Part shown: piece after piece, positions 23,470 through 32,060 of the stretch
Layout: the number at the start of each line of letters is the position of its first letter
Position numbering within the stretch: the first letter of the stretch is position 1
Assembly (NCBI GenBank): GCA_027682205.1
Contig: JAQDAD010000008.1
Span: forward strand, 1 to 35,419
Source: Streptococcaceae bacterium AF54-32pH5A
GTDB taxonomy: Bacteria; Bacillota; Bacilli; Lactobacillales; Streptococcaceae
Length of the DNA: 35,419 bases
Reading direction: 5' to 3'
Made by a program: the position numbers and the translations under genes
The notes under the pieces: generated by a model
Database searches by the model: none
The model's input: the letters and a program-made list of their open reading frames with translations, nothing else
What the model was told of the DNA's origin: nothing

Positions 23470-25446
23470 ATGTCAAATCTATCTGTTAATGCAATTCGTT
23501 TCCTAGGAATTGACGCCATCAACAAAGCCAACTCTGGTCACCCAGGTGTGGTTATGGGAGCAGCTCCGATGGCTTATAGCCTCTTTACAAAACAACTTCG
23601 CATCAATCCCGCACAACCAAACTGGATCAACCGTGATCGCTTTATCCTCTCAGCAGGTCATGGATCTATGTTGCTTTATGCCCTTCTTCACCTTTCTGGT
23701 TTTGAAGATGTGAGCATGGATGAGGTCAAGAACTTCCGTCAATGGGGTTCCAAAACACCAGGTCACCCAGAATTTGGACATACAGCAGGGGTTGATGCTA
23801 CAACAGGTCCTTTAGGGCAAGGGATTTCGACTGCAACAGGTTTTGCCCAAGCAGAACGTTTCCTAGCAGCAAAATACAATCGCGAAGGCTACAATATCTT
23901 TGACCACTATACTTACGTTATCTGTGGAGATGGTGACTTGATGGAAGGTGTCTCAAGCGAGGCGGCTTCATACGCAGGATTGCAAAAACTTGACAAGTTG
24001 GTTGTCCTTTATGATTCAAATGATATCAACTTGGATGGTGAGACAAAGGATTCCTTTACTGAAAGTGTTCGTGACCGTTACAATGCTTATGGTTGGCATA
24101 CAGCCTTGGTTGAAGATGGAACAGACTTACAAGCAATCCATGCTGCTATCGAAGCAGCTAAAGCTTCAGGCAAACCATCCTTGATTGAAGTGAAGACTGT
24201 TATTGGATACGGTTCTCCAAATAAACAAGGAACCAATGCGGTACACGGTGCTCCTCTTGGAGCGGATGAAACTGCGGCAACTCGTCAAGCCCTTGGTTGG
24301 GACTACGAGCCATTTGAAATCCCAGAGCAAGTTTATGCTGATTTCAAAGAAAATGTTGCAGACCGTGGTGCATCAGCTTATCAAGCTTGGACAAAACTAG
24401 TTGCTGATTATAAAGAAGCTTATCCTGAACTTGCAGCAGAAGTAGAAGCCATCATTGACGGACGTGATCCTGTTGAAGTGACTCCAGCAGACTTCCCAGC
24501 ATTAGAAAATGGCTTTTCTCAAGCAACTCGTAATTCAAGCCAAGATGCTTTGAACGTGGTGGCAGCTAAGTTGCCAACCTTCTTAGGTGGATCAGCTGAC
24601 CTCGCTCACTCAAACATGACTTATATCAAGACTGACGGACTTCAAGACGATGCTAATCGCTTGAACCGTAACATTCAGTTTGGTGTTCGTGAATTTGCAA
24701 TGGGAACTATCTTGAACGGGATGGCCCTTCATGGTGGACTTCGTGTTTATGGTGGTACTTTCTTTGTCTTCTCTGACTATGTGAAAGCAGCTGTCCGCTT
24801 GTCAGCCTTGCAAGGACTTCCTGTGACTTATGTCTTCACCCATGATTCTATTGCAGTTGGTGAAGATGGTCCAACTCACGAACCAGTTGAACACCTAGCA
24901 GGTCTTCGTGCCATGCCAAATCTAAATGTTTTCCGTCCAGCAGATGCGCGTGAAACTCAAGCAGCTTGGTACCTTGCAGTGACAAGCGAAAAAACACCAA
25001 CTGCTCTTGTCTTGACACGCCAAAACTTGACTGTTGAAGAAGGGACAGACTTTGACAAGGTTGCAAAAGGTGCCTATGTTGTCTATGAAAATGCAGCTGA
25101 CTTTGATACCATCTTGATTGCAACAGGTTCAGAGGTGAATCTCGCTGTCGCAGCTGCCAAAGAATTGGCTGGTCAAGGCGCAAAAGTCCGCGTAGTCAGC
25201 ATGCCATCTACAGATGTCTTTGACGCACAAGACGCAGCTTATAAGGAAGAAATCCTTCCAAATGCAGTTCGCCGTCGCGTTGCAGTCGAAATGGGAGCAA
25301 CTCAAAACTGGTACAAATATGTCGGTTTAGATGGTGCAGTTCTCGGTATTGATACCTTTGGAGCATCTGCCCCAGCACCAAAAGTATTGGCAGAGTATGG
25401 ATTTACTGTTGAAAATCTAGTCAAAATCGTTCAAAACTTGAAATAA
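23470..25446 (+). CDS. tkt: Transketolase
   Basis: 658 aa, the full length of bacterial transketolase. It is a thiamine diphosphate enzyme that moves two-carbon units in the non-oxidative pentose phosphate path. N-terminal signature [21 protein letters not shown] at about 10-30; ThDP motif [39 protein letters not shown]; the second domain has [10 protein letters not shown] with the catalytic Glu and the [19 protein letters not shown] loop. RBS GAAAGGAAA. Monocistronic, with terminator. Not next to an ascorbate-use operon as I recall for pneumococcus. Confidence 0.97.
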   Translation: MSNLSVNAIRFLGIDAINKANSGHPGVVMGAAPMAYSLFTKQLRINPAQPNWINRDRFILSAGHGSMLLYALLHLSGFEDVSMDEVKNFRQWGSKTPGHPEFGHTAGVDATTGPLGQGISTATGFAQAERFLAAKYNREGYNIFDHYTYVICGDGDLMEGVSSEAASYAGLQKLDKLVVLYDSNDINLDGETKDSFTESVRDRYNAYGWHTALVEDGTDLQAIHAAIEAAKASGKPSLIEVKTVIGYGSPNKQGTNAVHGAPLGADETAATRQALGWDYEPFEIPEQVYADFKENVADRGASAYQAWTKLVADYKEAYPELAAEVEAIIDGRDPVEVTPADFPALENGFSQATRNSSQDALNVVAAKLPTFLGGSADLAHSNMTYIKTDGLQDDANRLNRNIQFGVREFAMGTILNGMALHGGLRVYGGTFFVFSDYVKAAVRLSALQGLPVTYVFTHDSIAVGEDGPTHEPVEHLAGLRAMPNLNVFRPADARETQAAWYLAVTSEKTPTALVLTRQNLTVEEGTDFDKVAKGAYVVYENAADFDTILIATGSEVNLAVAAAKELAGQGAKVRVVSMPSTDVFDAQDAAYKEEILPNAVRRRVAVEMGATQNWYKYVGLDGAVLGIDTFGASAPAPKVLAEYGFTVENLVKIVQNLK

Positions 25447-25452
25447 TCGTAG

Positions 25453-25481
25453 AAATCAGAGTGAAAACTCTGATTTTTTTA
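25453..25481 (+). terminator. Terminator after tkt
   Basis: AAATCAGAGT (25453-25462), loop GAAA, ACTCTGATTT (25467-25476), and a T-run. Perfect 10-bp stem. Confidence 0.93.
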
Positions 25482-25504
25482 TTGCCATAAAACAAGGCAC
25501 AACC

Positions 25505-25533
25505 TTGTAAAAGTAGTTGAAATTTGATATAGT
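25505..25533 (+). promoter_or_regulatory. Promoter of yajC
   Basis: TTGTAA (25505-25510), 17-nt spacer, and TATAGT (25528-25533) preceded by TGA. Confidence 0.75.
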
Positions 25534-25563
25534 AGTCCTATGTAAAATACAAAGGAGAAAACA

Positions 25564-25884
25564 ATGAATCCAAATATTACTTTTTTAATCATGTTAGTAG
25601 CAATGATGGGCTTGATGTTCTTTATGCAACGTTCTCAAAAGAAACAAGCTCAAAAGCGTATGGAAAGTTTGAACAAGCTTCAAAAAGGGTACGAAGTTAT
25701 TACGATTGGTGGACTTTACGGAACAGTGGATGAAGTAGATACTGAGAAGAGAACAATCGTACTTGATGTAGACGGCGTTTATTTGACTTTTGAATTGGCT
25801 GCTATCAAGACCGTTTTGCCACTCAAAGAAGCTGTGACACCAGAAGGAGCAGTTATCGACGAAAGCGGAGCAATTGAAGAATAA
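25564..25884 (+). CDS. yajC: YajC, preprotein translocase accessory subunit
   Basis: 106 aa with one N-terminal membrane helix (FLIMLVAMMGLMFFM, about 6-20), a basic RSQKKQAQKRMESLNKLQKGYEVITIGGLYGTVDEV stretch and a small beta domain, ending in an acidic tail. This is the YajC pattern; YajC is an accessory subunit of the Sec translocon and sits near SecDF in other bacteria, though no secDF is seen here. RBS AAAGGAGAAA, own promoter and terminator. Confidence 0.92.
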   Translation: MNPNITFLIMLVAMMGLMFFMQRSQKKQAQKRMESLNKLQKGYEVITIGGLYGTVDEVDTEKRTIVLDVDGVYLTFELAAIKTVLPLKEAVTPEGAVIDESGAIEE

Positions 25885-25910
25885 AACGGGATCTATCACT
25901 CCCGTTTTTC
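25883..25910 (+). terminator. Terminator after yajC
   Basis: AAACGGG (25884-25890) pairs with CCCGTTT (25901-25907), followed by TTC. It overlaps the yajC stop codon and may only partly end transcription before the phosphatase gene. Confidence 0.75.
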
Positions 25911-25931
25911 TATGAGATGAGAGGAAAAGGG

Positions 25932-26375
25932 ATGAAAAAAATAGTATTTGTGTGCCTAGGAAATATCTGTCGCAGCCCTATGGCAGAGTTTGTGATGAAA
26001 TCCATGACGAGCAATTACCAAGTCGAGAGTCGTGCAACTTCGTCTTGGGAACATGGTAATCCGATTCATAAGGGAACGCAAGGGATTTTCCAGCAGTATC
26101 AGATTCCTTATGACAAAGACAAAACATCGCTTCAAATTGGCAGAGAAGACTTTGAGTCGTTTGATTATATTATCGGTATGGATGCTTCAAACATTTCAGA
26201 TTTGCGTCAAATGTGTCCTCAGGAATTCCAGCATAAAATCTACTCTTTTGCATCTGAAAGTGTTCCAGATCCTTGGTATACAGGAGATTTTGAGGAAACC
26301 TATGCTCGTATCACAAGTGGATGTCAAAGCTGGCTAGATCGATTAGAAAATGAGAGTGACAATGGAAAAGTTTAA
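25932..26375 (+). CDS. Low-molecular-weight protein tyrosine phosphatase
   Basis: 147 aa. The P-loop signature VCLGNICRSP starts at residue 7: nucleophile C8 and R14 fit C-x5-R. The general acid Asp is in VPDPWY (D113). This is the LMW-PTP fold, acting on tyrosine-phosphorylated proteins or small arsenate-type substrates. ATG at 25932 (MKKIVFVCLG) is chosen over the ATG at 25917 because family members begin there and AGAGGAAAAGG precedes it. It overlaps the MORN gene by 14 nt. Pneumococcal tyrosine-phosphatase roles in capsule control belong to other proteins (CpsB), so the target here is open. Confidence 0.9.
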   Translation: MKKIVFVCLGNICRSPMAEFVMKSMTSNYQVESRATSSWEHGNPIHKGTQGIFQQYQIPYDKDKTSLQIGREDFESFDYIIGMDASNISDLRQMCPQEFQHKIYSFASESVPDPWYTGDFEETYARITSGCQSWLDRLENESDNGKV

Positions 26376-26775
26376 AGAAATCTTTGAAAAATATCGAGTT
26401 TATCTAACTCGCCCGCGTATAGAGATTGCAACAGTCTTTCTAATCGCTATCTGTGCCGTGTCAGTTTTTCTATTAAACACACCAAAAAAGGGTGTACTAA
26501 CACTTGATAATGGAGCGCTTGTTTATGATGGCACCTTGGTACGAGGGAAAATGAATGGTCAAGGAACCCTGACCTTTGAGAATGGAGACCAATATACAGG
26601 TGATTTCAATAATGGCGCCTTTAATGGAAAAGGGACTTTCCAATCAAAATCTGGGTGGAAATACGAAGGTGATTTTGTAAATGGCCAGGCTGAAGGTCAA
26701 GGGAAGTTGACTACAGAACAAGAAGTTGTCTATGAAGGAACCTTTAAACAAGGCGTTTTTCAACAAAAACAGTAG
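26362..26775 (+). CDS. Membrane-anchored MORN-repeat protein
   Basis: 137 aa from the ATG at 26362 (141 from 26350). A basic cytosolic start (KFKEIFEKYRVYLTRPR) leads to one membrane helix (IEIATVFLIAICAVSVFLL, about 21-39), and the rest is outside or periplasm-facing: three to four MORN repeats, VYDGTLVRGKMNGQGTL, YTGDFNNGAFNGKGTF, YEGDFVNGQAEGQGKL, YEGTFKQGVF. MORN repeats are beta-hairpins that bind lipids or proteins. The start overlaps the end of the phosphatase gene, so the two are translationally coupled. Function is unknown. Confidence 0.82.
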   Translation: MEKFKEIFEKYRVYLTRPRIEIATVFLIAICAVSVFLLNTPKKGVLTLDNGALVYDGTLVRGKMNGQGTLTFENGDQYTGDFNNGAFNGKGTFQSKSGWKYEGDFVNGQAEGQGKLTTEQEVVYEGTFKQGVFQQKQ

Positions 26776-26799
26776 TCTCTAGTTGAGGAGACTATTTTT
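26773..26799 (+). terminator. Terminator after the MORN gene
   Basis: TAGTCTC (26773-26779) pairs with GAGACTA (26788-26794), followed by TTTTTC; the stop codon overlaps the stem. Confidence 0.85.
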
Positions 26800-26810
26800 C
26801 AAAACTAGAA

Positions 26811-26824
26811 AGAAAGCGCTTTCT
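26811..26824. promoter_or_regulatory. cre-like site upstream of adhE
   Basis: AGAAAGCGCTTTCT is a perfect palindrome that matches the cre core GAAAGCGCTTTC and differs from TGWAANCGNTNWCA only at its outer bases. It lies about 170 nt before the -35 of adhE, a position where CcpA may work as an activator or by looping with a downstream site. Confidence 0.6.
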
Positions 26825-26863
26825 GTGTTTGAATTCGATAAATAACGATCAATCAGAAAAACT

Positions 26864-26971
26864 TTGTGAAATAAAAAAATTTTTATCACAATTTCACAAT
26901 CGATAGAGCAAAATCCCGTAGCACCGCAATATTGAGAAAATTTTCACAAATGAATAAAATTTCTTTGTGAA
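26864..26971. promoter_or_regulatory. Cluster of Rex-like half-sites upstream of adhE
   Basis: Half-sites of the TTGTGAA/TTCACAA type: TTGTGAA 26864-26870, TCACAA 26886-26891, TTCACAA 26893-26899, TTCACAA 26943-26949, TTGTGAA 26965-26971. None of these pairs has the 4-nt gap of a canonical Rex operator. TTTCACAAA (26942-26950) and TTTGTGAAA (26964-26972) form a 9-bp inverted repeat with a 13-nt gap. No gene is encoded in this 295-nt region. Confidence 0.45.
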
Positions 26972-26986
26972 ACCAACATGAAACTG

Positions 26987-27015
26987 TTTACAAAGTCTGA
27001 AAAAAGAGTTATAAT
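26987..27015 (+). promoter_or_regulatory. Promoter of adhE
   Basis: TTTACA (26987-26992), 17-nt spacer and TATAAT (27010-27015). Transcription should start near 27022, in the Rex-type site. Confidence 0.8.
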
Positions 27016-27019
27016 AAAC

Positions 27020-27037
27020 TTGTGAAAAAATTAACAA
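27020..27037. promoter_or_regulatory. Rex-type operator at the adhE transcription start
   Basis: TTGTGAAAAAATTAACAA fits the Rex operator TTGTGAA-N4-TTCACAA with one mismatch. Rex binds when NADH is low and is released when NADH/NAD+ rises, so adhE would be switched on to reoxidise NADH. The rex gene is not in this window. Confidence 0.7.
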
Positions 27038-27070
27038 AGGATAAAATCCTTAAAGGCTATGGAGGATAAT

Positions 27071-29722
27071 ATGGCTGATAAAAAAACAATAACACCAGAG
27101 GAAAAACAACTTGCTGCTGAAAAGCATGTCGACGGCCTCGTGAAAAAAGCCTTGGTTGCACTTGATGAAATGCGCAAGTTGAACCAAGAACAAGTTGACT
27201 ACATCGTAGCGAAAGCTTCAGTTGCAGCACTTGACGCACACGGTATCCTTGCACAACATGCAGTTGAAGAAACTGGTCGTGGTGTATTTGAAGACAAGGC
27301 AACAAAAAACCTATTTGCCTGTGAACACGTAGTGAACAATATGCGTGGAGTTAAAACAGTTGGAGTTATCGAAGATGATCCAGTTACAGGATTGACTAAA
27401 ATTGCAGAACCTGTTGGGGTAATCTGTGGTGTCACTCCTACAACAAACCCAACATCAACAGCTATTTTCAAATCATTGATTGCTTTGAAGACGCGTAACC
27501 CAATCGTTTTTGCCTTCCACCCATCGGCTCAAGAATCTTCTGCACATGCAGCACAAATCGTTCGTGATGCAGCCATCGCAGCTGGAGCACCTGAAAACTG
27601 TGTTCAATGGATTACAGAGCCATCTATGGAAGCAACTGGAGCGCTTATGAACCACGAAGGTGTTGCGACTATCCTTGCAACTGGTGGTAATGCCATGGTT
27701 AAGGCTGCATACTCATGTGGGAAACCAGCCCTTGGTGTAGGTGCCGGAAACGTTCCTGCTTATGTAGAAAAATCTGCTGACCTTCGTCAAGCTGCTCATG
27801 ACATCGTGATGTCTAAATCATTTGACAATGGTATGGTCTGTGCATCAGAACAAGCGGTTATCATTGATAAAGAAGTCTATGACGAATTTGTAGAAGAATT
27901 CAAATCATACCACACTTACTTTGTAAACAAGAAAGAAAAAGCACTTCTTGAAGAATTCTGTTTCGGAGCTAAAGCAAACAGCAAAAACTGTGCAGGCGCT
28001 AAACTAAATGCAAACATCGTTGGTAAACCAGCAGCGTGGATTGCAGAACAAGCTGGATTCAGCGTTCCAGAAGGAACAAACATCTTGGCTGCAGAATGTG
28101 CAGAAGTAGGACCAAAAGAACCATTGACTCGTGAAAAATTGTCACCAGTTATTGCTGTCCTAAAAGCTGAAGACACTGAAGACGGACTTACAAAAGCTCG
28201 TCAAATGGTTGAGTTTAACGGACTTGGTCACTCAGCAGCTATCCATACAAAAGACGAAGCTCTTGCTAAACGCTTTGGTACAGAAATCAAAGCAATGCGT
28301 ATTATCTGGAACTCTCCATCTACTTTCGGTGGTATCGGTGACGTATACAATGCCTTCATCCCATCATTGACACTTGGATGTGGTTCATACGGACGCAACT
28401 CAGTTGGTGATAACGTGAGCGCTATCAACCTTCTAAACATCAAGAAAGTAGGGAAACGTAGAAATAATATGCAATGGTTTAAAGTTCCTTCAAAAATTTA
28501 CTTCGAACGCAACTCTATCCAATACCTTCAAACCTGTGAAGATATTGAACGCGTTATGATTGTTACTGACAAATCTATCGAAAAACTTGGCTTTGTTCAA
28601 CGTGTTATTGACCAATTGAACGCACGTAGCAACCGTGTAACCATCCAAGTATTCTCAGATGTTGAACCAGATCCAGATATCACAACTGTAGAACGTGGTG
28701 CTGAAGTGATGAAAGCATTTGAACCAGATACAATCATCGCTCTTGGTGGTGGTTCTCCAATGGACGCGGCTAAAGTGATGTGGCTCTTCTACGAGCAACC
28801 AGAAATCGACTTCCGTGACTTGGTTCAAAAATTCATGGACATCCGTAAACGTGCCTTCCGCTTCCCATCACTTGGTAAGAAAGCGAAGTACATCGGTATC
28901 CCAACAACTTCAGGTACAGGTTCAGAAGTAACACCATTTGCCGTTATCTCTGATAAGAAAAACAACCGCAAATACCCATTGGCTGACTACTCATTGACAC
29001 CAACTATTGCGATTGTTGACCCTGCTTTGGTTGAATCAGTTCCTGACTTTATCGCTGCTGATACAGGTATGGACGTCTTGACTCACGCGACTGAAGCCTA
29101 CACTTCAAACTTTGCTAACGACTATACAGACGGTATTGCGCTTCAAACCATCAAACTTGTCTTTGAATGGTTGGAAAAATCTGTTAAGACAGCTGACCCA
29201 GAAGCACGTGAGAAAATGCATAATGCGTCTACAATGGCTGGTATGGCTTTCGCCAATGCTTTCCTTGGTATGAGCCACTCAATGGCCCACAAGATTGGTG
29301 GTGTTCACCATACTGTTCACGGACGTACAAATGCTATCTTGCTTCCATACGTTATCCGTTACAATGGAACTCGCCCATCTAAGACAACTACATGGCCTAA
29401 GTACAACTACTGGAAAGCTGATGAGAAATTCCAAGACATCGCGAAAATGCTTGGCTTGCCTCACTCAACTCCAGAAGAAGCAGTTGAAGCATACGCTAAA
29501 GCTGTTTACGACCTTGGTGTTGCAGTAGGTATCAAGATGAACTTCAAGGACCAAGGAATCGATGAAAAAGCTTGGAAAGACAGCTTGCATGAAATTGCCT
29601 TGCTTGCTTATGAAGATCAATGTTCACCTGCAAACCCACGCTTGCCAATGGTAGCTGACATGGAAGAAATCATGGCAGATGCTTACTATGGTTATGCAGA
29701 ACGTCCAGGACGTCGTAAATAA
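27071..29722 (+). CDS. adhE: Bifunctional acetaldehyde-CoA/alcohol dehydrogenase
   Basis: 883 aa, the full fusion length. The N-terminal half (to about 450) is an aldehyde dehydrogenase that turns acetyl-CoA into acetaldehyde; its catalytic Cys257 is in FDNGMVCASEQ. The C-terminal half is an iron-dependent alcohol dehydrogenase making ethanol: GGGSPMDAAKVMW for nucleotide binding and HSMAHKIGGVHHTVHGRTNAILL for iron. Both steps reoxidise NADH. GGAGG at 27060-27064 fits the ATG at 27071 (MADKKTIT); the ATG at 27059 overlaps it. Regulation by Rex and CcpA is suggested by the upstream sites. Codon use is highly adapted (many GGT, CGT, AAC), as in its neighbour gapdh. Confidence 0.98.
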   Translation: MADKKTITPEEKQLAAEKHVDGLVKKALVALDEMRKLNQEQVDYIVAKASVAALDAHGILAQHAVEETGRGVFEDKATKNLFACEHVVNNMRGVKTVGVIEDDPVTGLTKIAEPVGVICGVTPTTNPTSTAIFKSLIALKTRNPIVFAFHPSAQESSAHAAQIVRDAAIAAGAPENCVQWITEPSMEATGALMNHEGVATILATGGNAMVKAAYSCGKPALGVGAGNVPAYVEKSADLRQAAHDIVMSKSFDNGMVCASEQAVIIDKEVYDEFVEEFKSYHTYFVNKKEKALLEEFCFGAKANSKNCAGAKLNANIVGKPAAWIAEQAGFSVPEGTNILAAECAEVGPKEPLTREKLSPVIAVLKAEDTEDGLTKARQMVEFNGLGHSAAIHTKDEALAKRFGTEIKAMRIIWNSPSTFGGIGDVYNAFIPSLTLGCGSYGRNSVGDNVSAINLLNIKKVGKRRNNMQWFKVPSKIYFERNSIQYLQTCEDIERVMIVTDKSIEKLGFVQRVIDQLNARSNRVTIQVFSDVEPDPDITTVERGAEVMKAFEPDTIIALGGGSPMDAAKVMWLFYEQPEIDFRDLVQKFMDIRKRAFRFPSLGKKAKYIGIPTTSGTGSEVTPFAVISDKKNNRKYPLADYSLTPTIAIVDPALVESVPDFIAADTGMDVLTHATEAYTSNFANDYTDGIALQTIKLVFEWLEKSVKTADPEAREKMHNASTMAGMAFANAFLGMSHSMAHKIGGVHHTVHGRTNAILLPYVIRYNGTRPSKTTTWPKYNYWKADEKFQDIAKMLGLPHSTPEEAVEAYAKAVYDLGVAVGIKMNFKDQGIDEKAWKDSLHEIALLAYEDQCSPANPRLPMVADMEEIMADAYYGYAERPGRRK

Positions 29723-29736
29723 TCGTTTATCAGCCT

Positions 29737-29765
29737 AGAGGCAGGAGAAATCCTGTCTCTTTTTA
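29737..29765 (+). terminator. Terminator after adhE
   Basis: AGAGGCAGGA (29737-29746), loop GAAA, TCCTGTCTCT (29751-29760) with one G-T pair, then TTTTA. The 140 nt after it up to the gapdh promoter hold nothing I can identify. Confidence 0.9.
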
Positions 29766-29905
29766 TAACCCTATTTCTGAAGTTAGAGTCGAACTGTGAG
29801 AAGAGAAGATTATGGAGATAGGATAGAAGATCCTAGAAATAAAAGCTTAGGTGAATGAAGGGGATTGAAAAGTAGAAAAGCAAGATAGAAAAACAACGCC
29901 CGTAC

Positions 29906-29934
29906 TTGCAATTCTACTTAAATAGTTATATAAT
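29906..29934 (+). promoter_or_regulatory. Promoter of gapdh
   Basis: TTGCAA (29906-29911), a 17-nt spacer and TATAAT (29929-29934). The leader is about 80 nt; TAGTGATT (29957-29964) can pair with AATCACTA (30013-30020) just before the ATG. Confidence 0.8.
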
Positions 29935-30020
29935 AATAATGTTGAAAGGTGATTTGTAGTGATTCAAGTTACTCTTTTCACAATAAAATTTTCAGGATTT
30001 TCATAAGGAGGAAATCACTA

Positions 30021-31031
30021 ATGGTAGTTAAAGTTGGTATTAACGGTTTCGGACGTATCGGTCGTCTTGCTTTCCGCCGTATCCAAAACGTAGAAGGTGT
30101 TGAAGTTACTCGCATCAACGACCTTACAGATCCAGTGATGCTTGCACATTTGTTGAAATACGATACAACTCAAGGTCGTTTCGACGGTACTGTAGAAGTT
30201 AGAGAAGGCGGATTTGAAGTTAACGGTAAATTCGTTAAAGTTTCTGCTGAACGTGATCCAGAACAAATCGACTGGGCTAACGACGGTGTAGAAATCGTTC
30301 TTGAAGCAACTGGTTTCTTTGCTAAGAAAGCAGCAGCTGAAAAACACTTGCACGCTGGTGGGGCTAAAAAAGTTGTTATCACTGCTCCTGGTGGAAACGA
30401 CGTTAAAACAGTTGTATTCAACACTAACCACGACGTTCTTGACGGTACTGAAACAGTTATCTCAGGTGCTTCATGTACTACAAACTGCTTGGCTCCAATG
30501 GCTAAAGCTCTCCAAGACAACTTCGGTGTTGTAGAAGGATTGATGACTACTATCCACGCTTACACTGGTGACCAAATGATCCTTGACGGACCACACCGTG
30601 GTGGTGACCTTCGCCGTGCTCGCGCTGGTGCTGCAAACATCGTCCCTAACTCAACTGGTGCTGCTAAAGCTATCGGTCTTGTAATCCCAGAATTGAACGG
30701 TAAACTTGACGGATCTGCACAACGCGTTCCAACTCCAACTGGATCAGTTACTGAATTGGTAGCTGTTCTTGAAAAGAACGTTACTGTTGATGAAGTGAAC
30801 GCAGCTATGAAAGCAGCTTCAAACGAATCATACGGTTACACAGAAGATCCAATCGTATCTTCAGATATCGTAGGTATGTCTTACGGTTCATTGTTCGACG
30901 CAACTCAAACTAAAGTTCTTGATGTTGATGGTAAACAATTGGTTAAAGTTGTATCATGGTACGACAACGAAATGTCATACACTGCACAACTTGTACGTAC
31001 TCTTGAATACTTCGCGAAAATCGCTAAATAA
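30021..31031 (+). CDS. gap: Glyceraldehyde-3-phosphate dehydrogenase
   Basis: 336 aa, phosphorylating NAD-type enzyme of glycolysis. NAD-binding motif INGFGRIGR at 7-15, active-site [12 protein letters not shown] with Cys152, and [15 protein letters not shown] near the end. ATG at 30021 follows AAGGAGGAAAT; the frame is open upstream but the family begins with [11 protein letters not shown]. Very biased codon use points to high expression. Also known as a surface-exposed protein in streptococci. Monocistronic. Confidence 0.98.
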   Translation: MVVKVGINGFGRIGRLAFRRIQNVEGVEVTRINDLTDPVMLAHLLKYDTTQGRFDGTVEVREGGFEVNGKFVKVSAERDPEQIDWANDGVEIVLEATGFFAKKAAAEKHLHAGGAKKVVITAPGGNDVKTVVFNTNHDVLDGTETVISGASCTTNCLAPMAKALQDNFGVVEGLMTTIHAYTGDQMILDGPHRGGDLRRARAGAANIVPNSTGAAKAIGLVIPELNGKLDGSAQRVPTPTGSVTELVAVLEKNVTVDEVNAAMKAASNESYGYTEDPIVSSDIVGMSYGSLFDATQTKVLDVDGKQLVKVVSWYDNEMSYTAQLVRTLEYFAKIAK

Positions 31032-31045
31032 TTCTTGAGTCAATA

Positions 31046-31074
31046 AAAGCAAGGCCTTTTGGTCTTGCTTTTTC
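31046..31074 (+). terminator. Terminator after gapdh
   Basis: AAAGCAAGGCC pairs with GGTCTTGCTTT (31061-31071) around TTTT, with one G-T pair, then more T. Confidence 0.9.
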
Positions 31075-31078
31075 TATA

Positions 31079-31109
31079 TAGAAAAATGGATGCTAGTGTC
31101 ATCCATTTT
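31079..31109 (-). terminator. Terminator of the pseudouridine synthase gene
   Basis: On the minus strand AAAATGGATG and CATCCATTTT (31109-31100 and 31092-31083) pair perfectly around a 7-nt loop, followed by TTTCT. The stem includes the last codons and stop of the gene. On the plus strand it can back up the gapdh terminator. Confidence 0.85.
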
Positions 31110-31974
31110 GTTTTAATTCTGTTTCGAAAGTATCCGAGAGGGCAGTAAAATTCAACTTCTCTAAGGTGAGCGGGTGGGTAAAGGAAAGGCGAAAAGCGTG
31201 AAGCATTAGCCGACTTGTTTTTGATCTAGAGTTATAGAGAGGATCACCCACGATAGGATGTTTATGATGAGAAAGGTGAACACGAATCTGATGCGTTCGA
31301 CCGGTCTTTAGTTTACAACGAACAAGAGAAGTCTTATTTGGAAATTGCTTTAATCGACTCACCTGTGTTTCAGCATATTGCCCCTTTTTAGAATCCACCA
31401 CCCGTTTTCTGCGGTCGTGTCGATCACGACCAATTTTATCTCGGAAGATAAGTTCTTTACTCTCTACTCGTCCTTCTACGAGTGCCCAGTACTCGCGAGC
31501 GATTTCTTTTTTCTCCAACAAACGATTGAGAATGGGTAGGATAAAAGGATTTTTGGCGAAAAGCACTAAACCGCTTGTTTCCATATCCAGGCGATGAACA
31601 ACATAGCAAGTTTGCCCGACGTAGGCAGAGACATGGTTGAGTAGGGCAATTTCATCTGGTTGATTACCGTGTGTTTTCATTCCCTCGGGTTTGTTGATGA
31701 TAATGAGATGTTGGTCTTGATAAACTTCTTGAACGAGGTCTGGGTTGCCCAGAAGGATTTCTCTTTTGGGATAATCCTCCTCGTCAAAAGTCAATTGACA
31801 AATATCCCCTGGATTAACCATCTCGTTCCAGTGAACTTCTTCGTGATTAATTAAGATGTTCTTCTTTATTCTCAAAAAATGACGGATTTTTCTAGGAATG
31901 AGGAGTTGTTCCTCTAGAAATTGTTTGACTGTCATTTGAGGCAAGAATTCGGGTAATGTAAATGTGAATTGCAT
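31099..31974 (-). CDS. RluA/RluD-family pseudouridine synthase
   Basis: 291 aa. The catalytic motif VVHRLDMETSGLVLFAK places the nucleophilic Asp at residue 130; KTGRTHQIRVHLSHHKHPIVGDPLY is the second family block, and an S4-like N-terminal region (VKQFLEEQLLIPRKIRHFLRIKKNILIN) precedes the domain. Such enzymes turn specific uridines of rRNA or tRNA into pseudouridine; which site is modified is not predictable. It is divergent from pbp2A. The ATG at 31974 has no ribosome site and lies 6 nt after an extended -10 box. Confidence 0.9.
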   Translation of the reverse strand: MQFTFTLPEFLPQMTVKQFLEEQLLIPRKIRHFLRIKKNILINHEEVHWNEMVNPGDICQLTFDEEDYPKREILLGNPDLVQEVYQDQHLIIINKPEGMKTHGNQPDEIALLNHVSAYVGQTCYVVHRLDMETSGLVLFAKNPFILPILNRLLEKKEIAREYWALVEGRVESKELIFRDKIGRDRHDRRKRVVDSKKGQYAETQVSRLKQFPNKTSLVRCKLKTGRTHQIRVHLSHHKHPIVGDPLYNSRSKTSRLMLHAFRLSFTHPLTLEKLNFTALSDTFETELKQNG

Positions 31975-31980
31975 ACAGAT

Positions 31981-31989
31981 ATTGTAACA
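31981..31989 (-). promoter_or_regulatory. Extended -10 of the pseudouridine synthase gene, 6 nt from ATG
   Basis: On the minus strand TGT-TACAAT (TACAAT 31986-31981), then ATCTGT, then ATG at 31974. The -35 region is weak. Predicted leaderless start. Confidence 0.65.
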
Positions 31990-31990
31990 A

Positions 31991-32012
31991 AAAAAGCCCT
32001 ATTTGGATAGGG
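31991..32012 (-). terminator. Terminator-like hairpin between two divergent promoters
   Basis: Read on the minus strand, CCCTAT-CCAA-ATAGGG is followed by C and seven T. It is a terminator for minus-strand transcripts entering from the pbp2A side, yet no minus-strand gene lies there. It may block antisense RNA or its T-tract may only help the promoter. Confidence 0.45.
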
Positions 32013-32025
32013 AATAGCTAAATTC

Positions 32026-32054
32026 TTGAGTTCCTATGGTGAAGATGATAAAAT
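32026..32054 (+). promoter_or_regulatory. Promoter of pbp2A, -10 6 nt from ATG
   Basis: TTGAGT (32026-32031), 17-nt spacer, and TAAAAT (32049-32054) with TGA before it. Then AAACGC and ATG at 32061. A full promoter at ideal spacing with no room for a leader or Shine-Dalgarno. Confidence 0.75.
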
Positions 32055-32060
32055 AAACGC

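Noticed and set aside
24848..25183. Long minus-strand open frame inside tkt
   Set aside because: Shadow of a strongly codon-biased gene; rich in Gln/Leu/His as expected for antisense of such genes, with no start signals.
30018..30520. Two minus-strand open frames inside gapdh
   Set aside because: Both are mirror frames of a highly expressed gene with restricted codons; no ribosome site or family resemblance.
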